NCBI RefSeq assembly: GCF_017916475.1
Contig: NZ_JAFMTB010000004.1
Location: 1-64,000, forward strand
DNA: 64,000 bases
Reading direction: 5' to 3'
Source: Patulibacter sp. SYSU D01012
GTDB lineage: Bacteria; Actinomycetota; Thermoleophilia; Solirubrobacterales; Solirubrobacteraceae
Part shown: positions 7,993-15,854 of the stretch, piece after piece
How the letters are laid out: the number at the start of each line of letters is the position of its first letter
Numbering within the stretch: position 1 is the stretch's first letter
Program-made: the position numbers and the translations under genes
Notes under the pieces: generated by a model
Databases searched by the model: none
The model's input: the letters and a program-made list of their open reading frames with translations, nothing else
Told to the model about the DNA's origin: nothing

Positions 7993-8128
7993 GGGCGCCT
8001 CCGGCCGGCCACGGGAGACGTGCGGGCGCCGGGCCGACGCGCCGCCCGGCCCACACCCTGCCACGCGCGCCGTCCCGCCGCGGCCGTCGGCGCGCGGCGG
8101 CCCGGCGACGCCTGCGACGATGCGGCGG

Positions 8129-8674
8129 ATGACGCGCGCGTGGCAGGACCTGGACCGGCTCGTGGCCGCGGTGGAGGCGCGTGCGACGCACATGGGGTCG
8201 CAGATCCACGGCGTCGACCACTGGCGCGCCGTCGGCGCCACCGCCGGCGAGCTGGCCCAGGCGGCCGACCGCCTGCCCGCCGCGGAGCGACCCGACCGCG
8301 AGCTGCTGCTGCTCTTCGCGCTGCTGCACGACGCCAAGCGCGAGGACGACGGCCGCGACATCGACCACGGGCCGCGCGCCGCCCTGCTGCTCGAGGAGCT
8401 GCGCGACGCGGCCCTGGTCGTCCTGGACGACGGACGGGCCGGGATCCTCGCCGAAGCGCTGCGCGACCACACCCGCGGGACGCTGTCGGACGAGCCGACG
8501 ATCGCCACGTGCTGGGACGCCGACCGCCTGCTCATCGGCCGGGTCGGCATCGTGCCGGACCCGCGCTTCTGCTCGACCGCCGAGGGCCGACGCCGCGCGA
8601 CGCACGGCGAGCTGCCCGACCTGGTGGGCCCGCCGACGTGGCACGAGGTCGCGGCGATCTGCGGCGTCGCCTAG
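8129..8674 (+). CDS. HD-domain metal-dependent hydrolase
   Basis: A 181-residue protein of the HD superfamily. IHGVDHW near residues 26-32 supplies the first metal-binding His, FALLHDAKREDDGRDIDHG gives the His-Asp pair and a following His, and DHTRGT and DADRL provide later ligands. Such small HD proteins hydrolyse phosphomonoesters or phosphodiesters of nucleotides. The start is the ATG at 8129; an ATG at 8120 is also in frame. It is convergent with the following membrane-protein gene, four bases apart. Confidence 0.8.
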   Translation: MTRAWQDLDRLVAAVEARATHMGSQIHGVDHWRAVGATAGELAQAADRLPAAERPDRELLLLFALLHDAKREDDGRDIDHGPRAALLLEELRDAALVVLDDGRAGILAEALRDHTRGTLSDEPTIATCWDADRLLIGRVGIVPDPRFCSTAEGRRRATHGELPDLVGPPTWHEVAAICGVA

Positions 8675-8678
8675 CGGC

Positions 8679-10052
8679 TCACCACACCGTCTCGACGAGC
8701 AGCTGCAGGACGAGGGCCTGGGCGGCGAGCCACCCGAGCGCCCACCGCAGCCGTCGCGCGGGCAGCGCGTACGCCGCGCCGACGCACGCGAGCGGGACGA
8801 AGATGAGCCAGATCCGCTCCGTCTCGGCCTTCGTGAAGCCGGCGACGGCGGCGAACACGACCACCGCCGCGATCGCCACGGCGGCGGGGTGGCGGCGCAG
8901 GGCGGCGCGCGCCAGCGCCGCGACGACGACCGGGCCGAGCATGATCCCCCACGCCACCGGCGAGCCGAGCACCCAGAACCACCACGGACGGACCCGGGCG
9001 AGGCTGTTGCGGTAGACCGCCTCGGTGTTCAGCAGCGTCGCGACCGGGTCGTAGCCCCAGCCCGCGGCGAGCAGCGCGTTGCCGCCCACGAACCCGGCGC
9101 CCGCGACGGCCGCGACCACCACCGCCCGCCGCACCCCGTCGCGCAGCAGCACGGCGAGCGCCACGGCCGCGCCGACGCCCAGCAGCGCCCAGGACAGCAG
9201 CGTGCACGCGCCGAAGACCACGCCGCCGAGCGCCAGGAGCCACGGACTGCGGGCCAGCAGGAGCGCCGCGGCGGCCGCGCCGGCGGCCGCGAACACCGCG
9301 TCCATCGACGTCACGCCGTCCAGCAGGACGATCGGCGAGAGCGCCGCCAGCAGGCCCGCCGTGCGCGCCGTCCCCTCCCCGGCCCGCAGGCTGCGGGCGA
9401 TCGCGTACGTGAGCGGCGCGCAGAGGGCGGCGCAGACGATGCACAGCGCCGCCTGCGTCGGCGCGGTGTCGGCGCCGATCGCCCGCATGAGCAGCAGCGG
9501 CAGCGGCGGGTGGCCCGCGATGTTCACGGGCTGGCTCGGCACGACCTCGGCGAAGCGGTCCAGGTAGTTCCCGACGCCCCAGTGCAGCGTCGGCAGCCCG
9601 GGCAGGTACTCGTTCGCCGCCTCGAACGACCCGCGGGGGCCCAGGTCGAAGATCTGCCACCACCCGTACGTGCCGCGCCGGGCCGCGCCGACCGTCAGGC
9701 CCGCGGCGAGCGCGACGCCGAAGAGCGCGCCGGCCGTGGCGAGCGGCGGCATCCGGGCGTCCCGCAGGCGCGGCGCCGCGACGACCGCCAGGCCCAGGAC
9801 GACCGCGGCGGCGACCGCCCACGGCACGTCGACCAGCGGCAGCCAGCCGAACACGAACGGCGGCGTGGCCGTCCCGAGCTCGCCCCGCTGGCGGCCGCGG
9901 AACCAGCCGACGAGCAGCGTCAGCACGGTCAGCCCGAGCAGCACGAGCAGGACCGCCCGCTCCCGGCCGGGCCGCGCCGCGACCGGGGACCCCAGCCGAC
10001 GCAGGCCACGCGGCTGCGATGCTGTGGCTCCTCGTGCTGGCTCTGCGGTCAT
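8679..10052 (-). CDS. Polytopic membrane protein, GT39/ArnT-like glycosyltransferase candidate
   Basis: A 457-residue integral membrane protein with roughly ten hydrophobic helices (for example AVLLVLLGLTVLTLLVGWF, VALAVLLRDGV, AVAIAAVVVFAAVAGFTKAE). The long extracytoplasmic-looking loop with GYWWQ-like aromatic and acidic residues (YGWWQIFDLGPRGSFEAANEY) and HPPLPLLLMRAIG resembles the first loop of lipid-linked sugar transferases such as GT39/ArnT. The family assignment is therefore tentative. The ATG at 10052 has GAGGAG upstream. Its start overlaps the start of the divergent lipoprotein gene by 34 bp. Confidence 0.7.
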   Translation of the reverse strand: MTAEPARGATASQPRGLRRLGSPVAARPGRERAVLLVLLGLTVLTLLVGWFRGRQRGELGTATPPFVFGWLPLVDVPWAVAAAVVLGLAVVAAPRLRDARMPPLATAGALFGVALAAGLTVGAARRGTYGWWQIFDLGPRGSFEAANEYLPGLPTLHWGVGNYLDRFAEVVPSQPVNIAGHPPLPLLLMRAIGADTAPTQAALCIVCAALCAPLTYAIARSLRAGEGTARTAGLLAALSPIVLLDGVTSMDAVFAAAGAAAAALLLARSPWLLALGGVVFGACTLLSWALLGVGAAVALAVLLRDGVRRAVVVAAVAGAGFVGGNALLAAGWGYDPVATLLNTEAVYRNSLARVRPWWFWVLGSPVAWGIMLGPVVVAALARAALRRHPAAVAIAAVVVFAAVAGFTKAETERIWLIFVPLACVGAAYALPARRLRWALGWLAAQALVLQLLVETVW

Positions 10053-11056
10053 CGCTGCTCCTCGCGCCGGCCGTCGCCGCCGTGCTCTCGATCGCCGGCT
10101 GTGGCTCGCGGCCCGCGGCCGAGCTGCCGCCCGCGGCCGAGCCGCCGCGCGCGCCGACGCAGACGCAGGCGCCGGCGGGGGACGTCTTCCCCGTCGGCAA
10201 CCGGCCGGAGGGGATCGTCGCAGACGCCCGCACCGGCCTGGTCGCCGTCGGGCTGCGCCGGCCGGCGCGCCTGGCGCTCGTGGACGGCGACCGCGGCCGC
10301 GTGGTGGACCGCGTGTCGCTGCCGGGGGCCCCGCGCCACCTGCAGCTCGCCGGCGACGGCGGCCCGGTGCTGGTGCCGGACGAGGAGCGCGACCGGCTCG
10401 TGCAGGTCTCGCTCGGCGGCCGGCACCCGCGCGGCCGGGTCGTCGCCGACACGCCGGTGGGCCGGCAGCCGCACGACGCCACGCCCGTGGCCGGCGGGGC
10501 CGTGGCCGTGGGTGCCGAGCTGGGGAACGAGCTGCAGCTCGTGCGCGACGGACGCGTCGTGGCGCGGCGGCGCATCGCCCTGCAGCCCGGCGGCCTGGCG
10601 ACGCTCGACGAGGGCCGGATCGTCGCCGTCGTGGCGGTCAAGGAGCGCGTCCTCGAGCTGTTCGACGCCCGCACGCTGCGCCCGCTCGCGTCGGCGCCCG
10701 CCGGCGTGGGGCCCACGCACATCGCCTGCCGTCCCACCCTCGTCTGCTACGTCGCGGACACGACCGGCCGCGCCGTCCTCATCTTCGAGTGGGACGGGAA
10801 GGAGCTGGCCCTGAAGCGGCGCCAGTACCTGTCGAGCGAGCCGTACGGGATGGCGCTCGACGCCGAGCGTCAGCGGCTGTGGGTCACGCTGCCGCGCGAG
10901 AACCGCCTGGTCGAGCTGCGCGCGTACCGCGGGTCGCGCACGGGCCGCAGCTTCCCGACCGTCGAGCAGCCGCAGACCGTGGCCGTCGACGCCGGGGACG
11001 GCACGGTGTGGGTCACGGGCGCGGCGCACGGCGAGCTGCAGCGGCTGCGGCCATGA
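10019..11056 (+). CDS. Lipoprotein with YncE/NHL-like beta-propeller
   Basis: A 345-residue exported lipoprotein. A hydrophobic signal (LLVLALRSSLLLAPAVAAV) ends in the lipobox LSIAGC, so Cys28 should be lipidated. The rest is a series of blade-like repeats (PEGIVADARTGLVAVGL, PRHLQLAGDGGPVLV, PYGMALDAERQRLWVTL, PQTVAVDAGDGTVWVTG), as in seven-bladed propellers that bind ligands or partner proteins. It lies outside the cell membrane. Function is unknown. Its start lies inside the coding region of the divergent membrane protein, and its end overlaps the convergent gene at 11013 by 44 bp, so it is boxed in on both sides. Confidence 0.8.
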   Translation: MLWLLVLALRSSLLLAPAVAAVLSIAGCGSRPAAELPPAAEPPRAPTQTQAPAGDVFPVGNRPEGIVADARTGLVAVGLRRPARLALVDGDRGRVVDRVSLPGAPRHLQLAGDGGPVLVPDEERDRLVQVSLGGRHPRGRVVADTPVGRQPHDATPVAGGAVAVGAELGNELQLVRDGRVVARRRIALQPGGLATLDEGRIVAVVAVKERVLELFDARTLRPLASAPAGVGPTHIACRPTLVCYVADTTGRAVLIFEWDGKELALKRRQYLSSEPYGMALDAERQRLWVTLPRENRLVELRAYRGSRTGRSFPTVEQPQTVAVDAGDGTVWVTGAAHGELQRLRP

Positions 11057-11534
11057 GCCGCGCGGCGTAGACGGCGGCGGACGCGAGCAGCAGGGCGGCC
11101 GTGATCAGCAGCCACCGCACCGCGTAGTCCGGCTGCTGGGGCAGGCCGGTCGCCAGCCGGTGGCCGACCGGCGCCTTCCCCAGCACGTTCGGCAGGTAGA
11201 CGAGCAGCAGCGCGGCCGACATCGCCACCGGCACCCGGACGTGGCCGTTCCCGGGGACGAGATCGGCGGCCCGCCCCACGCCCGTGCGGGCCCGCACCCG
11301 GTCCCACGCCGCCCGCGCCAGGCGGTCGACGCCGACGTAGAGCGGCAGCGCGACGAGGTCGTTGAGGACGGCGCCGGCGAGCAGCCACAGGGCCAGGTTG
11401 CCCGCGGTGGCGTGGTAGTGGCCGAAGACCGCGATCAGCGCCCAGGCGATCAGGGCGAAGCCCGCCAGGTGCACGAGCAGGTGGAGCGGCGTGGCCCCGT
11501 ACAAGCGCCGCCAGGTGCGCGCCGCCCCGCTCAC
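11013..11534 (-). CDS. Small multi-pass membrane protein coupled to Mo-oxidoreductase
   Basis: A 173-residue membrane protein with about four helices (LVHLAGFALIAWALIAVFG, NLALWLLAGAVLNDLVALPLYVGV, VAMSAALLLVYLPNVLG, WLLITAALLLASAAVYAARL). I do not recognise a family with certainty. Histidines near the first helix (HLLVHLAG, FGHYHATAGN) could bind haem, but this is inference. Its GTG start overlaps the stop of the upstream molybdopterin gene by four bases, so the products probably work together at the membrane. Confidence 0.75.
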   Translation of the reverse strand: MSGAARTWRRLYGATPLHLLVHLAGFALIAWALIAVFGHYHATAGNLALWLLAGAVLNDLVALPLYVGVDRLARAAWDRVRARTGVGRAADLVPGNGHVRVPVAMSAALLLVYLPNVLGKAPVGHRLATGLPQQPDYAVRWLLITAALLLASAAVYAARLMAAAAAARRAPRP

Positions 11535-12790
11535 GCCGCCCCCCACCGCAGGCTGCCGACCCACTTCGTGTTGTGCACGCCCGGCAGCGCCGGGACGATG
11601 ATCCGCGCCGGGTAGCCGTGGTCGAGCGACAGGTCGGCGCCGTTCACGCGCAGGGCCAGCAGCGCGCGGTCGTCCGCCATCTGGTCGGCCGAGAGCGTCG
11701 CGCGGCGGAACGCCCCGGCGGGCTGCAGGGACGCGACGTGCAGCAGGTCGTCGGGCCGCGCCCCGACGAGCGCGCCGAGGTCGCGCAGCCGCACGCCCGT
11801 CCACTCCTGCGTCGTCGACCAGCCCTCGACGCAGGCGATCGGCAGCGCGTACGTCTCCTGCTCGAGCGCCAGCAGGTCGGCGCGGGACAGCCGGGCGGTG
11901 CGGGCGCCGACGAGCTCGAGCCGGTAGGCGGCGCCGACCATCTCGCGCGTGATCCGGGCCACCTGCGCCGTCTTGTTCACCGGGAAGCCGTTCGGGCCGT
12001 CCTGCGCCAGCCCGTTGCCGCGCGGCGCGAGCAGCGCCAGGTCGCGCAGCGGGCCGCCGACGCTCTGCCCGACGGTGACGACGAGCAGCCCGCCCGACGC
12101 GGCACCCACCAGCCCCAACAGGCCGCGGCGCGAGATCGTCGGCGGCGCCGGGTCGGGCGACACCAGGCCGCCCGGCGCGTACGGCTCGGGACGCGTGTCC
12201 TGCAGCCGGGTGCGGAGCGGCCGCAGCTCGCGGGTGGTCCGCAGCGCCCGGCGCAGCAGCGGCAGGCGCACCGCGACGTGCAGGGCGATCGACGCGATGA
12301 GCACCCAGCCGCCGTAGAAGTGCGCCGTCACGAACCCGAAGCGGAACGGGTACCAGAGCTGCACGTTGACGATGCCGGTGGCGAGCTGGAAGAACGCCGA
12401 GCCGACGAGCAGCAGGTTGGCGAGCTTCGTGAGCGCCTCGCTCGGCGTCGGGGCCGGCGGCCAGGCGAAGAGCTTCGGGATGACGGACCACAGCTTCGCG
12501 AGCAGCACCGGCACGAGGACGATGCCGAGCGTCACGTGGACGCCCTGATTGAGGGCGTAGAGCCACGCCGGGTCGGTCGGCCAGTCGATCGCCGGCGGCT
12601 GCAGCGGCAGGTCCGGCGGCACGACGGCGTTGCCGGGCAGCCCGGGCAGGTACGCCGCGTGCGACAGCAGGCCGGTGAGGAAGACGACGGGGAAGCCGAC
12701 GAGCAGGACGAGCCCCAGCACGGCGGTCAGCCACGGCCCCCGGACCGGGCTGCGCCAGGCGCCGGGGCGGAACGGGCCGGGCGGGGTCAC
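11531..12790 (-). CDS. Fusion of b-type cytochrome-like membrane domain with MsrP/sulfite-oxidase-like molybdopterin domain
   Basis: A 419-residue two-part protein. Residues 1-about 190 contain four or five membrane helices with spaced histidines (GVHVTLGIVLVPVLLAKLW, TAHFYGGWVLIASIALHVAVR), like cytochrome b561/NiFe-hydrogenase b subunits. After a linker, SRRGLLGLVGAASGG looks like an internal Tat-style segment. The C-terminal domain has ACVEGWSTTQEWTGVRL with a putative Mo-ligand Cys at residue 320 and DHGYPARIIVPALPGVHNTKW, signatures of the YedY/MsrP-type molybdopterin fold. In Escherichia coli the two parts are the separate proteins MsrP and MsrQ. The start is a GTG 13 bp after the upstream gene. 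The substrate is unknown. Confidence 0.85.
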   Translation of the reverse strand: MTPPGPFRPGAWRSPVRGPWLTAVLGLVLLVGFPVVFLTGLLSHAAYLPGLPGNAVVPPDLPLQPPAIDWPTDPAWLYALNQGVHVTLGIVLVPVLLAKLWSVIPKLFAWPPAPTPSEALTKLANLLLVGSAFFQLATGIVNVQLWYPFRFGFVTAHFYGGWVLIASIALHVAVRLPLLRRALRTTRELRPLRTRLQDTRPEPYAPGGLVSPDPAPPTISRRGLLGLVGAASGGLLVVTVGQSVGGPLRDLALLAPRGNGLAQDGPNGFPVNKTAQVARITREMVGAAYRLELVGARTARLSRADLLALEQETYALPIACVEGWSTTQEWTGVRLRDLGALVGARPDDLLHVASLQPAGAFRRATLSADQMADDRALLALRVNGADLSLDHGYPARIIVPALPGVHNTKWVGSLRWGAA

Positions 12791-12803
12791 GGCCGCGGTC
12801 CCC

Positions 12804-13445
12804 TCACCGGGGCCGCAGCGCGCAGAAGTGCCGCCCGCCGTCCGCCCACCGCTCGGCGACGCGCAGGCCCGCGGCCGCCGCCGGCGCGTCGATCGCGTCG
12901 GGGGCCACCCACGACCACGGGAACCACTCGCTCACGAGCCCGTCCGCGTCCTCCATCCGCACGCAGACGGACGTCGTGTCCGGGCCGGCGCCCGCGTCGG
13001 GCTCGAGCTCGACCAGGATCGTCCCCGTGGGACAGAGCAGGCCCGCGACGCGCCGCAGCAGGGCCTCGGGGTCGCCGCCGATGCCGATGTTGCCGTCGAG
13101 CAGCAGCGCCGTCGCCCAGCAGCCGGGGTCGGGGGCGACGTCGAAGATCGAGCCCTCGACGACCCGCGCGCCGCCCGTCCGGGCGTGCCGCACCGCGGCC
13201 GGCGACAGCTCCACGCCCACCGCGACCGTGCCGCGTCGCCCGAGCGCGTGCACGTGGCGGCCCGGGCCGCAGCCGACGTCCAGGACAGGACCGGCGGCGC
13301 GGTCGAGGACCCGCTCGTCGACGGCGCTGGCGGGCGCGAGCCAGCGCCCGATCGGCATGGACCACACGGCGCCGTCCGCCGCCCGCACGACGAAGCGGTC
13401 GGCGCCGCCGTCGAGGAGCCGGTCGAAGACGGAGCCGGGGTTCAC
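12804..13445 (-). CDS. Class I SAM-dependent methyltransferase
   Basis: A 213-residue methyltransferase. The fold core starts at GPVLDVGCGPGRHVHALG (motif I), followed by AVGVELSPAAVRHAR (motif II) and ALLLDGNIGIGGDPEALLRRVAGLL (motif IV and helix). The C-terminus FPWSWVAPDAIDAPAAAAGLRVAE is the usual last strand pair. It is coupled by a four-base GTGA overlap to the DUF2064 gene and lies 13 bp before the molybdopterin gene. The substrate is not known; a sugar or lipid-linked product of the cluster is a reasonable guess. Confidence 0.85.
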   Translation of the reverse strand: MNPGSVFDRLLDGGADRFVVRAADGAVWSMPIGRWLAPASAVDERVLDRAAGPVLDVGCGPGRHVHALGRRGTVAVGVELSPAAVRHARTGGARVVEGSIFDVAPDPGCWATALLLDGNIGIGGDPEALLRRVAGLLCPTGTILVELEPDAGAGPDTTSVCVRMEDADGLVSEWFPWSWVAPDAIDAPAAAAGLRVAERWADGGRHFCALRPR

Positions 13446-14065
13446 GCCAGGGCCTCCAGGGCGCGGGCGAACCGCGAGGCGGGGGCGAGCGCGGCCACCG
13501 CCCGGGCGTCCGCGATGTCGTCCACGTCGCGCAGCTCCGGCAACAGGGCCACGCGGAGCCCGTGCTCGCGCAGGCGGGCCTCCTGGTCGCGGCCGGTGGT
13601 GGCGACGCTCATGGGGATGCCTACGAACAGCCCGCGGTGCTGGACGCGCAGGCCGATCCCCCAGTAGCCGCCGTCGGGGGCGTGCCCGAGCACGGCGTCG
13701 GTGCCGTCGGCGGTCAGCGCGTCCCAGGCCGCGGCGAGCGCGGCGGGCGTCAGCTGCGGGGTGTCCATGCCGACGAGGAACGCCGGACCGCCGACGTCCT
13801 CGAACGCTGCGGCCAGCCGCTCGTCGAGCCCGGCGCCGCGCTGCGGCAGGACCTCGAAGCCGTCCGGCAGCCACGCCGGCGGGTCGCCCTCGAGCACGAG
13901 CACGCGGCGGCCGGCGGGCGCGGCCAGGACGGCGTCGAGGGTGTCGTGCAGCGCCGCGGCGGCCAGCTCGGCGGCCTGCTCGGGCGTGCACGGCGGACAG
14001 AGGCGCGTCTTGCTGCGGCCCGGGAACGGGGCCTTCGCGATGACGACGTAGGTCGGGGCGCTCAC
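13442..14065 (-). CDS. DUF2064 / TIGR04282-type glycosyltransferase-like protein
   Basis: A 207-residue nucleotidyl/glycosyl-transferase-fold protein. VVIAKAPFPGRSKTRLCPP is the conserved N-terminal signature of DUF2064 (similar to CofC/MobA-like nucleotide transferases), and FLVGMDTPQLTP and LGHAPDGGYWGIGL are its metal- and nucleotide-site motifs. The family typically sits beside a GT2 enzyme, as here, and its biochemical role is unproved. The GTG start at 14065 overlaps the GT2 stop by four bases. Confidence 0.88.
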   Translation of the reverse strand: MSAPTYVVIAKAPFPGRSKTRLCPPCTPEQAAELAAAALHDTLDAVLAAPAGRRVLVLEGDPPAWLPDGFEVLPQRGAGLDERLAAAFEDVGGPAFLVGMDTPQLTPAALAAAWDALTADGTDAVLGHAPDGGYWGIGLRVQHRGLFVGIPMSVATTGRDQEARLREHGLRVALLPELRDVDDIADARAVAALAPASRFARALEALA

Positions 14066-14730
14066 CCGCGCCGCCCGCCGTCGTCGGCGAGCACGGCCGA
14101 CATGTCGCGGACCGTGCGCAGCGTCCCGCGGACGGTGCCGGTGACCTTCGACGCGCCGCCGCGACGGGCGGCGTAGGGGATGTCGACCTCCTCGATCCGC
14201 CAGCCGGCGCGGCCGGCCCGGACGACCATCTCGAGCGGCCAGCCGAAGCGCCGGTCCTGCAGGTCCAGGTCGAGCAGCGCCTGGCGCGGCGCGGCGCGCA
14301 TCGGGCCGATGTCGCGCAGGACCGGTCGGGCGCCGCGGCGGCGCAGCTCCAGGCCGAGCGCCCGGTTGGCCAGGCGGGCGTGCCACGGCCACGCGCCGCG
14401 CTGCGCGACGCGGGCGCCGAGGACCAGGTCCGCGGCGCCGCCGAGCACGGGGTCCGCCACGATCGGCAGGTCGGCGGGGTCGAACGAGCCGTCGGCGTCC
14501 ATGAAGCAGACGACGTCGTCTTCGGCCGCCTGGAGCCCCGCGAAGCACGCGGCCCCGAAGCCGCGGCGGGGCTCGGAGACGACCGTCGCCCCGTGGGCGG
14601 CCGCCACGGCGGCGGAGGCGTCGGTCGAGGCGTTGTCCACCACGAGCGGCCTGTACCCCGCGGGGAAGCGGCCCAACACCCAGGGCAGCGCCTCGGCCTC
14701 GTTCAGGACGGGCAGCACGACGTCGGGCAC
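14062..14730 (-). CDS. Family 2 glycosyltransferase (dolichol-phosphate-mannose-synthase-like)
   Basis: A 222-residue soluble GT-A enzyme. VVLPVLNEAEALPWVL is the N-terminal GT2 motif, LVVDNASTDASA the nucleotide-binding strand, and VVCFMDADGSFDPADLP contains the DxD metal site. RRGGASKVTGTVRGTLRTV matches the acceptor-side motif of DPM1-type enzymes, which load a sugar from a nucleotide onto a polyprenyl phosphate. It is the first gene of a tightly overlapping minus-strand operon (GT2, DUF2064, methyltransferase, Mo-fusion, membrane protein) and is divergent from the epimerase gene. Confidence 0.88.
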   Translation of the reverse strand: MPDVVLPVLNEAEALPWVLGRFPAGYRPLVVDNASTDASAAVAAAHGATVVSEPRRGFGAACFAGLQAAEDDVVCFMDADGSFDPADLPIVADPVLGGAADLVLGARVAQRGAWPWHARLANRALGLELRRRGARPVLRDIGPMRAAPRQALLDLDLQDRRFGWPLEMVVRAGRAGWRIEEVDIPYAARRGGASKVTGTVRGTLRTVRDMSAVLADDGGRRG

Positions 14731-14766
14731 GCGCCCACGCTATCGGGGCGCGTAGCCTCCGCGGCC

Positions 14767-15819
14767 ATGATCCTCGTGACCGGCGGCGCCGGCTTCATCG
14801 GCGGCGCGATCGTCGCCCAGCTGCTGGACGCCGGGCACGAGGTGCGGGTGCTGGACCTGTTCCACCCTGGCGCCCACGCCGCGCCGCCGACGGTGGACGA
14901 GCGGGTCGACCTGCACCACGCCGACGTCCGCGACCCCGCGGCCGTCGAGCGCGCGCTGGACGGCGTCCAGCACGTCTGTCACCAGGCGGCGATGGTCGGG
15001 CTGGGGCTCGACATCGGCGACGTCGCGGACTACGTCTCGCACAACGACCTGGGCACCGCGACGCTGCTCCGTGTGCTCGCCGCGCGCGGGTTCGCGGGGC
15101 GGTTCGTGCAGGCGTCGAGCATGGTCGTCTACGGCGAGGGCCGCTACCGCTGCGCCGCGCACGGCCTCGTCACCCCGCCCGCGCGGGACGTCGCCGACCT
15201 GGACGCCGGGCGCTTCGAGCCGGGCTGTCCGGCGTGCGGCCGCGCGCTGACGCCCGAGGCGATCCCCGAGGACGCCCCGCTCGACCCCCGCAACGTCTAC
15301 GCGGCGACGAAGCTGCACCAGGAGCACCTGGCCACCGCGTTCTCACGCGAGACGGGCGTGCCGGTGACGTCGCTGCGGTACCACAACGTCTACGGCCCGG
15401 GCATGCCCCGCGACACGCCCTACGCCGGGGTGGCGTCGATCTTCCGCTCCGCCCTCGCCGGCGGCCGCGCGCCGCGCGTCTTCGAGGACGGCGGCCAGCG
15501 GCGCGACTTCGTCCACGTCCGCGACGTCGCGCGCGCGAACGTCCTGGCGCTGACCGCCGACGAGCCGGTGCCCGGCGCCTTCAACGTCTGCTCCGGCACC
15601 CCGCGCACCGTCGGCGACATGGCCCGCGCGCTGCACGCCGCGATGGGCGACGCCGGCGACGGCCTGGACCCGGTCGTGACGGGCGAGTACCGCCTGGGCG
15701 ACGTCCGCCACGTCTTCGCGTCGGCCGAGCGGGCGGCGAGCGTGCTGGGCTTCGTCGCGCGCGAGCCGTTCGACGCGGGGATGGCGGAATTCGCGACCGC
15801 GCGGCTGCGCGGGGACTGA
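14767..15819 (+). CDS. NAD-dependent sugar-nucleotide epimerase/dehydratase with zinc-ribbon insertion
   Basis: A 350-residue extended SDR. ILVTGGAGFIGGAIVAQLL binds NAD; the catalytic pair is Y178 and K182 (NVYAATKLHQEH), with SSM as the Ser/Thr partner. DFVHVRDVARANVLAL is typical of GalE/RmlB-like enzymes. An insertion at residues 129-157 holds C129, H132, C154 and C157 (RCAAHG and CPACG), which should bind zinc. The same insertion occurs in a group annotated as dTDP-L-rhamnose 4-epimerase, but the true substrate is unproved. The gene diverges from the GT2 operon with 36 bp between starts, so it likely feeds the same glycan pathway. Confidence 0.87.
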   Translation: MILVTGGAGFIGGAIVAQLLDAGHEVRVLDLFHPGAHAAPPTVDERVDLHHADVRDPAAVERALDGVQHVCHQAAMVGLGLDIGDVADYVSHNDLGTATLLRVLAARGFAGRFVQASSMVVYGEGRYRCAAHGLVTPPARDVADLDAGRFEPGCPACGRALTPEAIPEDAPLDPRNVYAATKLHQEHLATAFSRETGVPVTSLRYHNVYGPGMPRDTPYAGVASIFRSALAGGRAPRVFEDGGQRRDFVHVRDVARANVLALTADEPVPGAFNVCSGTPRTVGDMARALHAAMGDAGDGLDPVVTGEYRLGDVRHVFASAERAASVLGFVAREPFDAGMAEFATARLRGD

Positions 15820-15854
15820 GCGGGCGGACGGGATCACGCCCGGGGTCGGGCGGG

